Below are positions 8,568 to 16,499 of a stretch of 64,000 bases of DNA, in pieces. The DNA lies in the NCBI RefSeq assembly GCF_020832325.1, contig NZ_JAFIEU010000026.1, positions 1-64,000 on the forward strand. The letters run 5' to 3'. Positions within the stretch are counted from its first letter, which is position 1, and the number at the start of each line of letters is the position of its first letter. Under the pieces are notes generated by a model, which was not told the DNA's origin, did not search any database, and worked only from the letters and a program-made list of their open reading frames with translations. Position numbers and translations under genes: made by a program. Source of the DNA: Lunatimonas sp. GTDB taxonomy: Bacteria; Bacteroidota; Bacteroidia; Cytophagales; Cyclobacteriaceae.

Positions 8568-9107
8568 TCAAAACCAGCAGTTTGAGTAATGGCGAGTGGA
8601 GGTGATGAATTTCCTATTGGTAAGTCAATTCCTTTATGGCTTTTTGGGTTTTTGTATTGAAACAGATATCTATAAACTTTCCTTGACTTTATTTTTCAAT
8701 CAAGTCAAAAGAGGTTTTAGAAAATAAGATGACAAAGATTATCCCCCTTCACCCAATTCCATTCAAGCTGAAAATCAATCTTGAAAACATGCCCTTCCCA
8801 ATCTACAGGAAAGTGTTGGTGTTCAATACGGTGGAAAAAATGAGGAAACCGAGGTGACAGTTGAAGATATCGTTATGCTGGCAGATGATTTCCACAGAAA
8901 TAGAATATAAATACAAGCAGTAAAATGGCCAATTTAGAATTTTTTGACCCAGCAATTCATGGATAGACCATGAAGACCTGTCAGGTTTTGAAAACTGTCT
9001 TTATAGGAAACAAATCCAAAAGTCACCCCTCAACAAAAGGAAAATTACCCCTCAAAACCGGAACTATTGGAAATTTTACCGTTATTTTGGGTTGAAATAA
9101 AAAAATC
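8568..9107. other. Intergenic region with possible gene remnant
   Basis: 540 bases with no convincing gene. A 42-codon frame (8729-8857, starting MTKIIPLHPIPF) runs into a stop, and another frame then stays open to a stop at 8908-8910 with a protein-like run (EVTVEDIVMLADDFHRNRI). Together they could be a frameshifted small gene, but I recognise no family. A TATTTTGG sequence near 9080 is a weak promoter-box match for the metalloprotease gene. Confidence 0.3.
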
Positions 9108-9113
9108 ATGTGC

Positions 9114-11642
9114 ATGAAGCGTAACGTTAGTACCTATTTGAGATTTACCATTGTTTTGTTACTAGGCATAAGCATGGTGTCGGCAGATGCATTGGCGCAG
9201 CGAATGAGAAGAAATTGGCTGAAAAAGGAACAGCCCACGGTAGAAGCGCCTAAAAAGGATACCACCGACACCAAAGGTCCTTTCAAACCCTACAGTCAGG
9301 TCATCACCAAAGACGCTAACTCCCGGGATGGACTGTTTAAGGTGCACGAAATCAAAGGCAAGTACTTTTACGAAATACCAGACACCTTACTGGGCAGGGA
9401 AATGTTGATGGTAACCACCATCGCCAAGACAGCCGACGGTATTGGGTATGGCGGAGAACGTACGAACACCCAAATGCTACGCTGGGATCGCCAAGGTGAC
9501 AATATCTTATTGAAAGTGGTTTCCTACAGCAACACCGCTGCGGATTCGCTGCCGATTTTCCAAGCGGTTCGCAGCTCCAACTTAGAGCCCATCCTGAATA
9601 AATTTGACATCAAAGCTGCCAACGAACGTGCCGGCACGCTGGTAATCGAAGTCACCGACCTGTTCACCAAAGACATACAACCACTCGGCCTGCCGAGGTT
9701 CAGGCGAACGCAGTACAAAGTTAGCCGATTGGATAACGAGCGCTCCTACATCGAAAGTGTCAAGTCCTTTCCCATCAACATAGAAGCCCGGTATGTGATG
9801 ACTTATGCAGCTACCGAACCGCCCTCCAATTCATCCACTGGACTGATTACCGTAGAAATGAACAGTTCCATGGTGCTGCTGCCCAAAGAACCCATGAGGC
9901 AGCGTCTGGCAGACCGACGGGTAGGCTGGTTCAACACCACCGTCACAGACTACGGACTGGACGAACAGAAAGCCACCAAACGCACTTACCTCGACCGCTG
10001 GAGACTGGAAGTGAAAGAGGAAGACATCGAGAAGTTCAAACGCGGCGAACTGGTAGAGCCCAAAAAGCAAATTGTATACTATATTGACCCCGCCACGCCG
10101 GAAAAATGGGTACCCTACCTAAAACAAGGGGTAGAGGACTGGAACAAAGCCTTTGAAGCAGCGGGCTTTAAAAACGCCATCACTGCCAAAGACGCCCCCT
10201 CTCCGGAGGAAGACCCCGATTGGAGCCCGGAAGATGCCCGGTATTCGGTGATCCGCTACTTTGCATCGGACATACAAAATGCCTACGGCCCCCATGTGTC
10301 GGATCCACGGTCCGGGGAGATCCTCGAATCGGACATCGGTTGGTACCACAACGTGATGAACTTGCTGCGCAACTGGTTTTTTATCCAGACAGCGGCGATC
10401 AACCCGGAGGCCCGTGGTCCCAAATTCCGCGATGAGGTGATGGGAAGATTGGTACGCTTTGTGTCTGCCCATGAGGTGGGCCACACACTTGGACTACCTC
10501 ACAACTTTGCCTCTTCCTTTGCCTATCCCGTAGACTCACTGCGCTCGGCCACGTTTACCCAAGAGTTCGGCACGGCACCCTCCATCATGGACTATGCCCG
10601 TTTCAACTACATCGCACAGCCGGAGGATGAGGGTGTCAGCCTAATGCCGGACATAGGTCCGTATGATGTCTATTCCATTGCCTGGGGATACCGTCCCATC
10701 CTCGAAGCCAGCACGCCGGAAGAAGAACAACCCGTGCTGGATCAATGGATACTGGAAAAACAAGGAGACCCAGTCTACCGCTACGGACGCCAGGGCAATG
10801 CGTACGATCCCAGCACACAAAGTGAAGACCTAGGCGATAATGCCATGAAAGCTTCCACCTACGGCATCAAAAATCTGCAACGTATCGTACCCAACCTCAT
10901 GGAATGGTCTGCGGAACCCGACAAACCATTTAAAACCTACGACGACCTTGATGAGTTTTATGGACAGGTAGTCACCCAGTTTAACCGATACATGGGACAT
11001 GTCAGAACCAACGTGGGAGGGGTCTATGAAAATTACAAATCGGCCGGGCAGGGTGAGCCTGTCTACACGCATGTAGACAAAGCTACCCAAAAAGAGGCCG
11101 TTAAATTTCTCAGCGAGCATCTCTTTCAGTCCCCGACTTGGCTGGTGGATGCAGAGATTGTCAGTCGGACACAGGACTTTGGCTACTTAGAGAGTATCCG
11201 CAATGTGCAAGTAGGCACGCTCAATGGCCTGCTGGAATGGGGCAGATTAGGCCGGGTGATCGAAAACGAGTCGCTGAACGGATCCAACGCCTATGGGCTG
11301 CTGGAACTGATGGAAGACATCCGTAAAGGAGTATGGTCTGAATTGCCAAATGGCAGGCCAATCGATGTGCACCGAAGAGCGCTTCAGCGGGCACATGTGG
11401 AACGGCTGGGCTATTTGCTTCGGGAGAATGCCCCTGCGATTCCTCCTGCACTGCGAGCCAGACTGGGCGTTTCGATCAATGCCTCTCAATCAGATATCCG
11501 GGCTGCGGCTAGGGGTGAACTGAGCGCTTTGCAGCAACAAGTGGCGGCCGCGGTGCCCCGCACCTCCCAGCGTATCTCCAAACTACACCTGGAAGATGTT
11601 CAGGCGAGAATCCGGGAGATTTTGGACGCAGATAAAAAATAG
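9114..11642 (+). CDS. Secreted zinc-dependent metalloprotease (DUF5117/DUF4953 type)
   Basis: Exported metallopeptidase of about 842 residues. A signal peptide ending near ADALAQR is followed by a DUF5118/DUF5117-like N-terminal region and a metzincin-type catalytic site near residue 454, HEVGHTLGLPHN, with three zinc His and the catalytic Glu. The C-terminal part is helical. The family is widespread in Bacteroidota and its natural substrates are not known. The start was moved two codons to MKRNVS, which begins the signal peptide; Met at 9108 is also in frame. The gene stands alone, ending about 90 bases before modA with a large hairpin between. Confidence 0.9.
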   Translation: MKRNVSTYLRFTIVLLLGISMVSADALAQRMRRNWLKKEQPTVEAPKKDTTDTKGPFKPYSQVITKDANSRDGLFKVHEIKGKYFYEIPDTLLGREMLMVTTIAKTADGIGYGGERTNTQMLRWDRQGDNILLKVVSYSNTAADSLPIFQAVRSSNLEPILNKFDIKAANERAGTLVIEVTDLFTKDIQPLGLPRFRRTQYKVSRLDNERSYIESVKSFPINIEARYVMTYAATEPPSNSSTGLITVEMNSSMVLLPKEPMRQRLADRRVGWFNTTVTDYGLDEQKATKRTYLDRWRLEVKEEDIEKFKRGELVEPKKQIVYYIDPATPEKWVPYLKQGVEDWNKAFEAAGFKNAITAKDAPSPEEDPDWSPEDARYSVIRYFASDIQNAYGPHVSDPRSGEILESDIGWYHNVMNLLRNWFFIQTAAINPEARGPKFRDEVMGRLVRFVSAHEVGHTLGLPHNFASSFAYPVDSLRSATFTQEFGTAPSIMDYARFNYIAQPEDEGVSLMPDIGPYDVYSIAWGYRPILEASTPEEEQPVLDQWILEKQGDPVYRYGRQGNAYDPSTQSEDLGDNAMKASTYGIKNLQRIVPNLMEWSAEPDKPFKTYDDLDEFYGQVVTQFNRYMGHVRTNVGGVYENYKSAGQGEPVYTHVDKATQKEAVKFLSEHLFQSPTWLVDAEIVSRTQDFGYLESIRNVQVGTLNGLLEWGRLGRVIENESLNGSNAYGLLELMEDIRKGVWSELPNGRPIDVHRRALQRAHVERLGYLLRENAPAIPPALRARLGVSINASQSDIRAAARGELSALQQQVAAAVPRTSQRISKLHLEDVQARIREILDADKK

Positions 11643-11651
11643 CTAACTTTA
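11622..11651 (+). promoter_or_regulatory. Candidate modABC promoter
   Basis: TTG at 11622 and TAACTTTA at 11644-11651 match the Bacteroidota -33/-7 pattern (TTG, TAnnTTTG) with 22 bases between starts. It overlaps the end of the metalloprotease gene and would start transcripts near 11658. Confidence 0.4.
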
Positions 11652-11664
11652 GACTAATAAACAC

Positions 11665-11730
11665 AAGGCTTGGAGTGGAATCAGGACTAGTAAGAGCTCA
11701 ACGGTCCTCTTTCTCCTTCCAAGCCTTTTT
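11665..11730 (+). terminator. Long-loop hairpin: terminator or structured modA leader
   Basis: AAGGCTTGGA (11665-11674) pairs perfectly with TCCAAGCCTT (11718-11727), followed by a T-run. The 43-base loop holds a small inner pair (GGAC/GTCC). It can be the terminator of the metalloprotease gene, or a leader structure if transcription begins near 11658. I did not find the conserved features of a Moco riboswitch. Confidence 0.55.
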
Positions 11731-11742
11731 CCTATGGAATGT

Positions 11743-12501
11743 ATGCAGAGACCGCTTCTTACGTTTGGGCTTTTGGTGCTGCTGGCGATGCCGCTTTTCG
11801 CGCAGCGTACAACCTCCATACGTGTAGCAGCCGCTTCTGACCTGAAGTTTGCATTGGATTCGGTCATTTCCACCTTTTCTGTACCGGGTGTACGGATAGA
11901 TCCCATCTATGGATCTTCCGGTAAACTATTCGAACAGATCTCCAATGGAGCACCCTTTGATATTTTTTTATCGGCCGATATCACCTATCCACAAAAACTG
12001 GTGAACACAGGGCATGCCGTAGGGCAACCCTATGTGTATGCTGTGGGTAGACTGGTACTATGGAGCAGACGTGTCCGGACAGACGCAGTAGGATTGGATG
12101 CCCTAAAGGCCACTACGATCAAGAAGGTAGCCATCGCCAATCCGCGACATGCACCCTATGGCGAAAAGGCCGTGCAGGCGTTGCAACACTATGGAATGTA
12201 TGAAATGCTGTCCTCCAAGCTGGTATACGGAGAAAATATTTCCCAAGCGGCCCAGTTTGTTTCCAGTGGGGCGGCGGATGTGGGTATCATCGCGCTTTCT
12301 TTGGCCAAATCACCCACCATGATGCAGCTGCAGCCCCAGTATTACCTGATACCGGAAGAGAGTCATCAACCCCTAATCCAAGCGGGAGTCGTCACCAGTT
12401 ACGGAAAAGAAAAGGACTCCGTCAACCAATTTTTTGACTACCTGAAAGGAGACCAAGCAGGGAGCGTTTTTCAGCATTTTGGATTTTCCAAGCCCCTGTA
12501 G
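11743..12501 (+). CDS. modA: Molybdate ABC transporter substrate-binding protein
   Basis: Periplasmic molybdate-binding protein, about 252 residues. A signal peptide ends near PLFAQR, and the ModA hallmarks follow: IRVAAASDLKFAL, YGSSGKLFEQI, GAPFDIFLSAD, and IANPRHAPYGEKAVQAL. The start at the second Met (MQRPLL) gives a normal signal peptide; Met at 11734 is the alternative. It is the first gene of modABC, with modB starting 3 bases after its stop. It supplies molybdate (or tungstate) for molybdenum cofactor enzymes. Confidence 0.95.
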   Translation: MQRPLLTFGLLVLLAMPLFAQRTTSIRVAAASDLKFALDSVISTFSVPGVRIDPIYGSSGKLFEQISNGAPFDIFLSADITYPQKLVNTGHAVGQPYVYAVGRLVLWSRRVRTDAVGLDALKATTIKKVAIANPRHAPYGEKAVQALQHYGMYEMLSSKLVYGENISQAAQFVSSGAADVGIIALSLAKSPTMMQLQPQYYLIPEESHQPLIQAGVVTSYGKEKDSVNQFFDYLKGDQAGSVFQHFGFSKPL

Positions 12502-12504
12502 CCT

Positions 12505-13182
12505 ATGTTGGAGACAGCCCCCTTTTTCCTCACATTCAAATTGGCATTGCTCACTACGCTGCTTTTGCTGATCGTTGGCATACCCTTGGCGTATTGGCTG
12601 GCATTTAGTAGGTATCGGGTGAAGTTTATCGCCGAGGCCATCGTAAGCCTGCCCTTGGTACTCCCTCCCACGGTGTTGGGTTTTTACCTGTTACTCTTGC
12701 TAAGTCCCGAAAATACGATCGGCCGATTGTTGGATACGTATTTCGATATCCGCTTGGTGTTCACCTTTCCCGGACTCGTAGTAGCTTCGGTGATTTACAG
12801 CCTACCCTTTATGGTGCAGCCCCTCAAATCGGGCTTTGCCTCCGTACCGAGGGCTTGGTTGGACGCAGCCCACACACTGGGAAAAAGTCACTGGACCATC
12901 CTGCGCAGGGTATTGATCCCCAACATGAAAAATGCATTTCTCACAGGGTCCGTTCTTACCTTTGCCCATACCGTGGGAGAGTTTGGTGTGATATTGATGG
13001 TGGGTGGAAATATTCCGGGCGAAACCCGGGTCGTGTCGGTAGCCATCTACAACGAAGTAGAGGCCATGAACTACGCACAGGCCAACCAATATAGCCTGCT
13101 GCTGGTGGGTTTTTCGTTTTTGGTGCTGGCCATCACGTACTATGTTAATCGTCAAAAGAACTTACTGCTGACCCATGATTGA
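12505..13182 (+). CDS. modB: Molybdate ABC transporter permease
   Basis: Inner-membrane channel subunit, 225 residues with about five membrane segments. It has the ModB signature LPLVLPPTVLGFYLLLLL near residue 50 and the EAA loop that docks on the ATPase (DAAHTLGKSHWTILRRVLIP). It follows modA by 3 bases and overlaps modC by 8 bases, a tight translational linkage. The length is normal for the family. Confidence 0.95.
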   Translation: MLETAPFFLTFKLALLTTLLLLIVGIPLAYWLAFSRYRVKFIAEAIVSLPLVLPPTVLGFYLLLLLSPENTIGRLLDTYFDIRLVFTFPGLVVASVIYSLPFMVQPLKSGFASVPRAWLDAAHTLGKSHWTILRRVLIPNMKNAFLTGSVLTFAHTVGEFGVILMVGGNIPGETRVVSVAIYNEVEAMNYAQANQYSLLLVGFSFLVLAITYYVNRQKNLLLTHD

Positions 13183-13855
13183 CATTGTCCTACATAAAAA
13201 ATTAAAGGGCGCTTCAGGCCCTATTCCCTTGCATCTGGATATACAGTTGGATAAAGGGGATTTTGTAGGCATATATGGCCCATCCGGTGCCGGCAAATCC
13301 AGCATTCTGCGTATGCTGGCCGGATTGCTGCTACCCGATTCTGGGTTTGTGCAGGTGAATGGGGAAACCTGGTACGATTCTCAATCATCCCTTCACCTTG
13401 CCCCCAGACACCGACATATCGGCATGGTATTTCAGGAATATTCCCTCTTTCCGAATATGACCGTACGCGAAAATCTGGAGTTTGCCCTGGATCATCGCAG
13501 AGATCGGGACTTGGTAAACACCCTGCTCGATTCCATAGGCATGCAGGAACTTGCCAATCAGAAACCGGGAATCCTTTCCGGAGGCCAAAAACAGCGGGTA
13601 GCTTTGGCCAGGGCCATGATTCGGCGACCCGCACTGCTGCTATTAGATGAACCTCTCTCGGCCCTCGATATGCAAATGCGAAAGAACCTACAGCAATACA
13701 TGCTTAAATTCCATACCGACTTCGAACTAACAACGATCCTAGTAAGCCACGATGCCGCAGAAATCAAAAAAATGACCAAGCGACTGCTGGTGTTGGAACA
13801 AGGAAAAATCGGCTACGACGGCAACCCAGTTGAATTTTTCGCCAGCATGGAATAG
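13175..13855 (+). CDS. modC: Molybdate ABC transporter ATP-binding protein (short form)
   Basis: ATPase energising ModB, 226 residues. It has Walker A GPSGAGKS (residues 35-42), the Q-loop region (GMVFQEYSLFPNM), the ABC signature LSGGQKQR, Walker B LLLLDEPLSALD and the switch His (LVSHD). Typical ModC proteins have about 350 residues with a C-terminal Mop/TOBE domain for molybdate sensing; this one ends right after the ATPase domain, so feedback inhibition through that domain is absent. No frameshift is visible at the end, so the short form looks genuine. Confidence 0.93.
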   Translation: MIDIVLHKKLKGASGPIPLHLDIQLDKGDFVGIYGPSGAGKSSILRMLAGLLLPDSGFVQVNGETWYDSQSSLHLAPRHRHIGMVFQEYSLFPNMTVRENLEFALDHRRDRDLVNTLLDSIGMQELANQKPGILSGGQKQRVALARAMIRRPALLLLDEPLSALDMQMRKNLQQYMLKFHTDFELTTILVSHDAAEIKKMTKRLLVLEQGKIGYDGNPVEFFASME

Positions 13856-13914
13856 GGGCCGACGACTTTTTTATCTAGGCTTATTTGTGCAACTTCGTGC
13901 TCAAACCGGAAGCT

Positions 13915-14502
13915 ATGTCCTATCTGCTGCTGTTCGTGGGTTGGGGAGTATTTTACGCCAGCCATACCTACTTGGCCAAATTGACTGTAAAACGTACCAT
14001 TAAATCCCGCATGGGGACCGCCTATCGTTGGTACCGCTTGCTATATTCCGGGCTGTCGGTATTTCTTCTTTTCATCATTATGCTGTATGCCGGGAGTATT
14101 CCACCGGTCTATTTATGGGCCATTTCCCCCAGTAGCACCTATCTGGGCTATATGCTGGCTACTTTCGGTACCATCCTTGCAGTCAAGGCCCTGAAAGGCA
14201 TGTCTGTTTCCCGTTTTGTGGGATTGACTCCCTCGGACGACCTCGCCAATCACGACACCTTAAAGGTGGATGGCCTATACCGATGGATGAGGCATCCCCT
14301 ATATGCCGGATTGATACTGATCTTTTTGGGCTATTTTTTATATTTGCCTACTTGGAGTTCGCTGGTTCACCTGATGGCTTTGTTTTCCTATTTGCCCTTT
14401 GGCATACACTATGAAGAGAAAAAACTACTCGAAATTTACGGGACCAGCTACCGCGAGTATCAGCGGCAAGTACCCGCCCTATTCCCTACGAAAAAGCCAT
14501 GA
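13915..14502 (+). CDS. ICMT/PEMT-like membrane methyltransferase
   Basis: Integral membrane protein of about 195 residues with five or so hydrophobic segments. The C-terminal block GLYRWMRHPLYAGLI, followed by EEKKLLEIYGTSYREYQRQV, matches the isoprenylcysteine carboxyl methyltransferase / phospholipid methyltransferase fold that binds S-adenosylmethionine. In bacteria the substrates are mostly unknown. Start chosen at MSYLLL; a Met ten codons earlier is in frame. It follows modC by about 60 bases and overlaps the next small gene by 4 bases. Confidence 0.8.
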   Translation: MSYLLLFVGWGVFYASHTYLAKLTVKRTIKSRMGTAYRWYRLLYSGLSVFLLFIIMLYAGSIPPVYLWAISPSSTYLGYMLATFGTILAVKALKGMSVSRFVGLTPSDDLANHDTLKVDGLYRWMRHPLYAGLILIFLGYFLYLPTWSSLVHLMALFSYLPFGIHYEEKKLLEIYGTSYREYQRQVPALFPTKKP

Positions 14503-14684
14503 CTGAACTGATCGTCTATTCCCTACTTTTTCTGGCAATTATAGCCCATCTGGTGCTGGCTTCGATTATGTACAAAAGAATAAACGCACATCCCTCCCTG
14601 AGTTTTCACGAAAAGAATCGGTGGCGACTGCGGGCACTGATCTTTCCCGCCTATTTTTGGTTTGCCTTCCAGAAAAAAAAGTAA
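14499..14684 (+). CDS. Small membrane protein, unknown function
   Basis: 61 residues with one strong N-terminal membrane segment (LIVYSLLFLAIIAHLVLAS) and a second weaker one near the C-terminus (FPAYFWFAFQ). Its ATG overlaps the stop of the methyltransferase gene by 4 bases (ATGA), so the two are probably co-translated. I recognise no family. Confidence 0.65.
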   Translation: MTELIVYSLLFLAIIAHLVLASIMYKRINAHPSLSFHEKNRWRLRALIFPAYFWFAFQKKK

Positions 14685-14761
14685 AAAAAACAGCCCCTTC
14701 TTGTAGCGTTTTTACCGGCACCTTCGTCTAGGAGTCAAAACCAATGGAAAGGCTGTATTTC

Positions 14762-14995
14762 ATGAAGAAAGTCATTTTAGCATACGTGTTGGTCCTTCTT
14801 TCGGGAATGCAGTGCGAAGACCAAATGTTGGTAGAGGCGTCAAATGACTGTGTGGAAACTTCTCCATTGGCCACTGATTCGGCTTGTTACCAAAACTATG
14901 ATCCGGTGTGCGGCTGTGATGGAAAAACCTACGGCAACGATTGTGAGGCGGCACATGCGGGCTTGAAAAACTGGATTGAGGGAGAGTGTACGTAA
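14762..14995 (+). CDS. Kazal-type protease inhibitor domain lipoprotein
   Basis: A 77-residue lipoprotein: signal peptide MKKVILAYVLVLLSG with lipobox SGMQC, a short linker, then one Kazal domain (residues about 35-77). The pattern CYQNYDPVCGCDGKTYGNDC, with a final Cys near the C-terminus, is the Kazal cysteine framework, including the conserved VCG(C/S)DGxTYxNxC core. Kazal domains inhibit serine proteases by a canonical loop. The role in the bacterium is unknown; protecting the cell surface from foreign or own proteases is an inference. Start placed at the Met that opens the signal peptide. Confidence 0.85.
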   Translation: MKKVILAYVLVLLSGMQCEDQMLVEASNDCVETSPLATDSACYQNYDPVCGCDGKTYGNDCEAAHAGLKNWIEGECT

Positions 14996-15023
14996 CGAAA
15001 AGGTAGTGGTTTTTTTGTGTTTA

Positions 15024-15076
15024 CCACCCGGAAGCTACTTCTACGTGTTTAATTCTAAGCTTCCGGGTGGATTTTT
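15024..15076. terminator. Bidirectional terminator, long loop
   Basis: CCACCCGGAAGCT (15024-15036) pairs perfectly with AGCTTCCGGGTGG (15058-15070), with T-rich flanks on both strands and a 21-base loop. It serves the convergent Kazal and GH140-like genes. Confidence 0.85.
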
Positions 15077-16458
15077 TACTTCGCATCTACGATGGCCACC
15101 CAGTCGTGTCCTATGGCCCCGGCAGTAGGCGGAACCAGACGTGGGTTGGCATCTCGGCTGATCGTTCCCTCCGAATAGGTATTGCCGGTGCGCGGGTCAA
15201 ACCAAGTCAGCGTCAACGCTCCAGAAGCTAACGAAGACAAATCCACCCTCACCGGCTTCCCGCTTGGAAAATAAAACATGGCGTAGCTGCCGTTCACGTC
15301 CTTCGTCGCTGCCACAAACGTTTTATCGTCCCCCTGATCGCTTGTTACGAGCTCCTGAGCGGGCACGCGGCTGAGAAAGGGCCGGGAAAGGAGCAGGCTT
15401 TTGAGATGCTGCACCTGATGGGCTATGGGTAGATCCAAGGCTACTTTCCATGGACGTAAGGGGGCATTGATAGGCTTTCGTTCCGGCGTATACATCTGCC
15501 ACACCGCATGGCATCCATAGGTTTGTCCAAAGGCACCTGCAAAGACATTCCAATACATGATTCTGCGTATATCCTCGGGAATGCTATAACCCAACTCTTT
15601 AGCATTAAAGCAATTGGGGTGATCTTCGTATAGTGGCTCTCCGTCGATCGTGGGCTTAGCTGGCGTTAATCCGTAATCATGGGAAATTATTCGATAAGTG
15701 GCTTGGTTGGGGCAATGCCCCGTTTGGTGCATATTGAAATCCAGCCACTCTGCTTCGTGAAACCAGTTGCTGGAACCTCCGGGCTTGGCGGGTTGGGGAT
15801 GAAAGGTCATCAGGGCACGGTCATTCCCCCCCACTCCTTCGACCACCCCTAGGGCCAATTGATTCCATATTTCTACGTCTCTAGTGTTTTGCCTCGGATT
15901 ACGGTCCCCACCGATCACCCAGATGATGTTGGTGTACTCCCGGTAGCGAGTGCCTATCCATTTTCCAAATATATAGGCATTTTCAATGGTGAAAACCTCC
16001 GGGCCCTCTCCCCAGGAACTTTTGAATACTTTGTCGCCCCATGTCGGCAGTAGCGCTATGTATATCCCCCTTTTGGCGGCTTCTTGTATGGCAAAGTCTA
16101 CATGCTCAAAATAGGCCTCTACAGGTTTTGTCGGATCCAGGTTTTCCAACGGTATATGCCCGTAAGTATTGGGATCCCTAAGTCCGTCGATTTCGGCCAA
16201 TGCCACCGCTTGCACTACGTTAAATCCTTGGGAAGCACGCTTGTCCAGGTAGTAAAGAACTTCCTCCCGATCGCATCTGTGAAAGAGTTCCCACGCCGTA
16301 TCCGCCAGCCAGAAGAAAGGATCACCCTGCTCGGTTACCAAAAAGCGCTGATTGTCCGACACCTTGAGACGTGGCAACTGCCCGTACAGGGTGTGGGTAG
16401 AAACAACCGCAAAGAAGGTCAGCAAGAAAACGGAACGCAATTGCTCAATAGATTTCAT
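15076..16458 (-). CDS. DUF4038 glycoside hydrolase, GH140-like
   Basis: Exported enzyme of 460 residues with a signal peptide ending near LYGQL. The N-terminal two thirds is a TIM-barrel DUF4038 domain (FFWLADTAWELFHRCDREEV; ALLPTWGDKV; YTNIIWVIGGDRN), and the last 90 residues fit the collagen-binding-like beta domain often attached. Characterised relatives in family GH140 are apiosidases acting on pectin side chains; that activity is an inference here. It lies downstream of the DUF885 gene on the same strand with about 40 bases between, so the two may be co-transcribed. Confidence 0.82.
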   Translation of the reverse strand: MKSIEQLRSVFLLTFFAVVSTHTLYGQLPRLKVSDNQRFLVTEQGDPFFWLADTAWELFHRCDREEVLYYLDKRASQGFNVVQAVALAEIDGLRDPNTYGHIPLENLDPTKPVEAYFEHVDFAIQEAAKRGIYIALLPTWGDKVFKSSWGEGPEVFTIENAYIFGKWIGTRYREYTNIIWVIGGDRNPRQNTRDVEIWNQLALGVVEGVGGNDRALMTFHPQPAKPGGSSNWFHEAEWLDFNMHQTGHCPNQATYRIISHDYGLTPAKPTIDGEPLYEDHPNCFNAKELGYSIPEDIRRIMYWNVFAGAFGQTYGCHAVWQMYTPERKPINAPLRPWKVALDLPIAHQVQHLKSLLLSRPFLSRVPAQELVTSDQGDDKTFVAATKDVNGSYAMFYFPSGKPVRVDLSSLASGALTLTWFDPRTGNTYSEGTISRDANPRLVPPTAGAIGHDWVAIVDAK

Positions 16459-16499
16459 GGGATAGATTTTTTCAGGTTTTTGGAATTGGGTGTGTACGG

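Noticed and set aside
11665-11733. Molybdenum cofactor riboswitch upstream of modA
   Set aside because: The hairpin lacks the known conserved Moco-RNA segments; its position and T-run fit a long-loop terminator at least as well.
14690-14756. Structured leader before the Kazal gene (ACAGCC...GGCTGT)
   Set aside because: Only a 6-bp pair over a 55-base loop; too weak to call.
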